Assembly (NCBI GenBank): GCA_009712615.1
Contig: WASR01000227.1
Location: forward strand, 1 to 20,356
Reading direction: 5' to 3'
Length of the DNA stretch: 20,356 bases
Origin: Methanobacterium sp.
GTDB lineage: Archaea; Methanobacteriota; Methanobacteria; Methanobacteriales; Methanobacteriaceae
Of the stretch, positions 19,324 to 20,356 are shown piece by piece. The notes under the pieces were generated by a model. The model worked only from the letters and a program-made list of their open reading frames with translations. It ran no database searches and was not told where the DNA came from. How positions within the stretch are numbered: the stretch's first letter is position 1; the number at the start of each line of letters is the position of its first letter. Position numbers and translations under genes: made by a program.

Positions 19324-19725
19324 TTAAACTATGGAAAATGGTATCTGTTCGCCGTAGCTGTTGTAGGCAATAATACTGTCTTCAGTATAGGGAAGAGCTA
19401 TAATCATGTGGAATGTACCCCTTTTAGAAAAAAATTGAAGATCTGCACCTGAAGGTTCTGCACTGTAACCAGGGTGACTGTGAACTGAACCCACATCATC
19501 TGACAACATTGGTAACATGAATATTTCCATGACTGCACCAGATTCTGATGCTGCGCCGGGCAGGAAGATCAGTTCATCGATCTTCAATATTTCATCTTCA
19601 ACCAGACCATGAAGCATAGCACTGAATTCATTGGGATAAGATTCTTTTGCTATGTCAATAATTTCTTCCACTAGCTCATGATCCACATGAACCTCTTTAT
19701 ACTTTTTTTTACCTAAACCAAACAT
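19324..19725 (-). CDS. Stand-alone JAMM/MPN domain metalloprotease
   Basis: A 133-residue protein of the Mov34/MPN/PAD-1 family. The complete zinc-binding JAMM signature is present: Glu33 in YPNEFSAMLHG, then HSHPGYSAEPSGAD with His82, His84, Ser92 and Asp95 in the canonical His-x-His-x7-Ser-x2-Asp spacing. It should therefore be an active isopeptidase or carboxypeptidase-like enzyme. In archaea such proteins can remove ubiquitin-like modifiers (desampylases) or process ThiS/MoaD-type sulfur carriers; no such carrier is encoded here, so the substrate is unknown. A short basic tail (GLGKKKYK) precedes the domain. It starts 11 bases after the Thg1-like stop with AAGGA upstream, so the two genes are probably co-transcribed. 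Confidence 0.92.
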   Translation of the reverse strand: MFGLGKKKYKEVHVDHELVEEIIDIAKESYPNEFSAMLHGLVEDEILKIDELIFLPGAASESGAVMEIFMLPMLSDDVGSVHSHPGYSAEPSGADLQFFSKRGTFHMIIALPYTEDSIIAYNSYGEQIPFSIV

Positions 19726-19736
19726 CTTAAACTTCC

Positions 19737-20356
19737 TTATTTTCTATGGATACCAACAAGTATTCTATTTTCAAAGAACTCTCGGTTTATTATGGGCAGT
19801 TCACGATCAATCCTTGGCAAGTATCTCATGGTTTTTACCCTTTTATTCTCAACTGGGTTGTATCCTTCAACTTCACTGGCTTTTCTGTAAATTCCAATAC
19901 CCCTTCTCTGCCATATTGGCACCTCAGAAATGTTTAACCCATTTTCAAAGAGGAGATCATGAAGTTCACTGCTCTTTTTTTCATTTAAAATTTCAACTGC
20001 ACTGGTTTTATCATGGTTTTCTCTTAATTTCCAGTAACTGTAACCATTTATACAATTTCTCCATGATTCACTCTGCCTGTTTTTGAAATAATCAATGGCT
20101 CCATCCGCTGATAAAGGTATGATTCTTGAATCGAATGATACTGGTTTGATATCCTTTTTTTCAGTTATTTCCCTGAATTTCTCAATTTTTATAAGATTTT
20201 TTTGAAACGAGGCCGATATAAATCCTGCAAAAACAGAGTCAAGTTTTTCAATCCGGCCGTTGAAGGGTATGTCAGAAAGTAGAATGTTTATCTCATCAGA
20301 AAAGGTGTATATGAACTTCGGTGCAAACTCTTTAAAGAATTCAGAGCATACTTCAC
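19737..20356 (-). CDS. thg1: Thg1-like tRNA 3'-5' nucleotidyltransferase, 5' end cut by the window
   Basis: An open frame runs from the window edge to the stop at 19737 (205 codons visible); its start lies beyond 20356. I translated it by hand. Near its beginning is FIYTFSDEINILL, holding the catalytic Asp-Glu pair (SDE at 20292-20300), then IPFNGRIEKLDSVFAGF. Later come FDSRIIPL, RQSESWRNCINGYSYWKLR, SSELHDLLFENGLNISEVP and IWQRRGIGIY, the order seen in Thg1. The family adds nucleotides in the 3'-5' direction; eukaryotic members add G-1 to tRNA(His), and archaeal members do so template-dependently and may repair tRNA 5' ends. The missing part, about 55 residues, should contain the first metal-binding Asp-Gly motif. 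GTG at 19920-19922 is only an internal Val codon. It is followed closely by the JAMM gene. Confidence 0.88.
   Translation of the reverse strand, partial: EVCSEFFKEFAPKFIYTFSDEINILLSDIPFNGRIEKLDSVFAGFISASFQKNLIKIEKFREITEKKDIKPVSFDSRIIPLSADGAIDYFKNRQSESWRNCINGYSYWKLRENHDKTSAVEILNEKKSSELHDLLFENGLNISEVPIWQRRGIGIYRKASEVEGYNPVENKRVKTMRYLPRIDRELPIINREFFENRILVGIHRK

Overview
The window looks like the chromosome of a hydrogenotrophic methanogen of the Methanobacteriales, probably a mesophilic Methanobacterium-type organism. The base composition is AT-rich. It carries a complete archaeal (A-type) ATP synthase operon in the methanogen order H-I-K-E-C-F-A-B-D, archaeal tRNA enzymes (TiaS and a Thg1-like polymerase), Shine-Dalgarno sites of the GGAGGTGAT type, and TATA-like promoters with U-rich terminators. 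From memory, and not checked here, the gene order resembles the Methanothermobacter thermautotrophicus region around MTH952-MTH972.

Layout. (1) 1-532 (+): one small orphan coiled-coil protein with its own promoter. (2) 9685-573 (-): ahaHIKECFABD followed by a small DUF22-like gene. The genes are packed with ATGA overlaps or embedded Shine-Dalgarno sites. The operon starts from a good TATA/BRE candidate near 9724-9740 and ends in T-rich terminators at 541-572. The proteolipid AhaK is a fused double hairpin whose two halves both carry the Na+ ligand pattern, so the enzyme is predicted to be Na+-coupled. (3) 13821-9821 (-): a tight block of four carbon-metabolism genes: MmgE/PrpD-family protein, unrecognised TIM-barrel-like protein, class I fumarase alpha subunit, and a short citrate synthase/citryl-CoA lyase-like protein. 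These look like one operon whose combined pathway is not obvious. (4) 15164-13890 (-) tiaS and 15185-16186 (+) an archaeal XRE-type regulator are divergent with only 20 bases between start codons. Both take their Shine-Dalgarno site from one perfect palindrome. (5) 17388-16293 (-): a YbjQ-family protein and a TIM-barrel-like protein. (6) 17676-19253 (+): serA, long form with a C-terminal ACT domain. (7) 20356-19324 (-): the 3' part of a Thg1-like gene that runs off the window edge, then a stand-alone JAMM metalloprotease.

Functional picture. Region 2 makes ATP from the ion gradient generated by methanogenesis. Region 3 probably handles di- or tricarboxylates, and the fumarase subunit ties it to the incomplete reductive citrate cycle used by these methanogens. 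SerA starts serine synthesis. TiaS and Thg1 act on tRNA. No mobile element, CRISPR array, rRNA or tRNA gene was seen. The best candidates for something undescribed are the four-gene carboxylate operon (9821-13821), the shared palindromic ribosome-binding site at 15171-15180, and the DUF22-like gene at the end of the ATP synthase operon.
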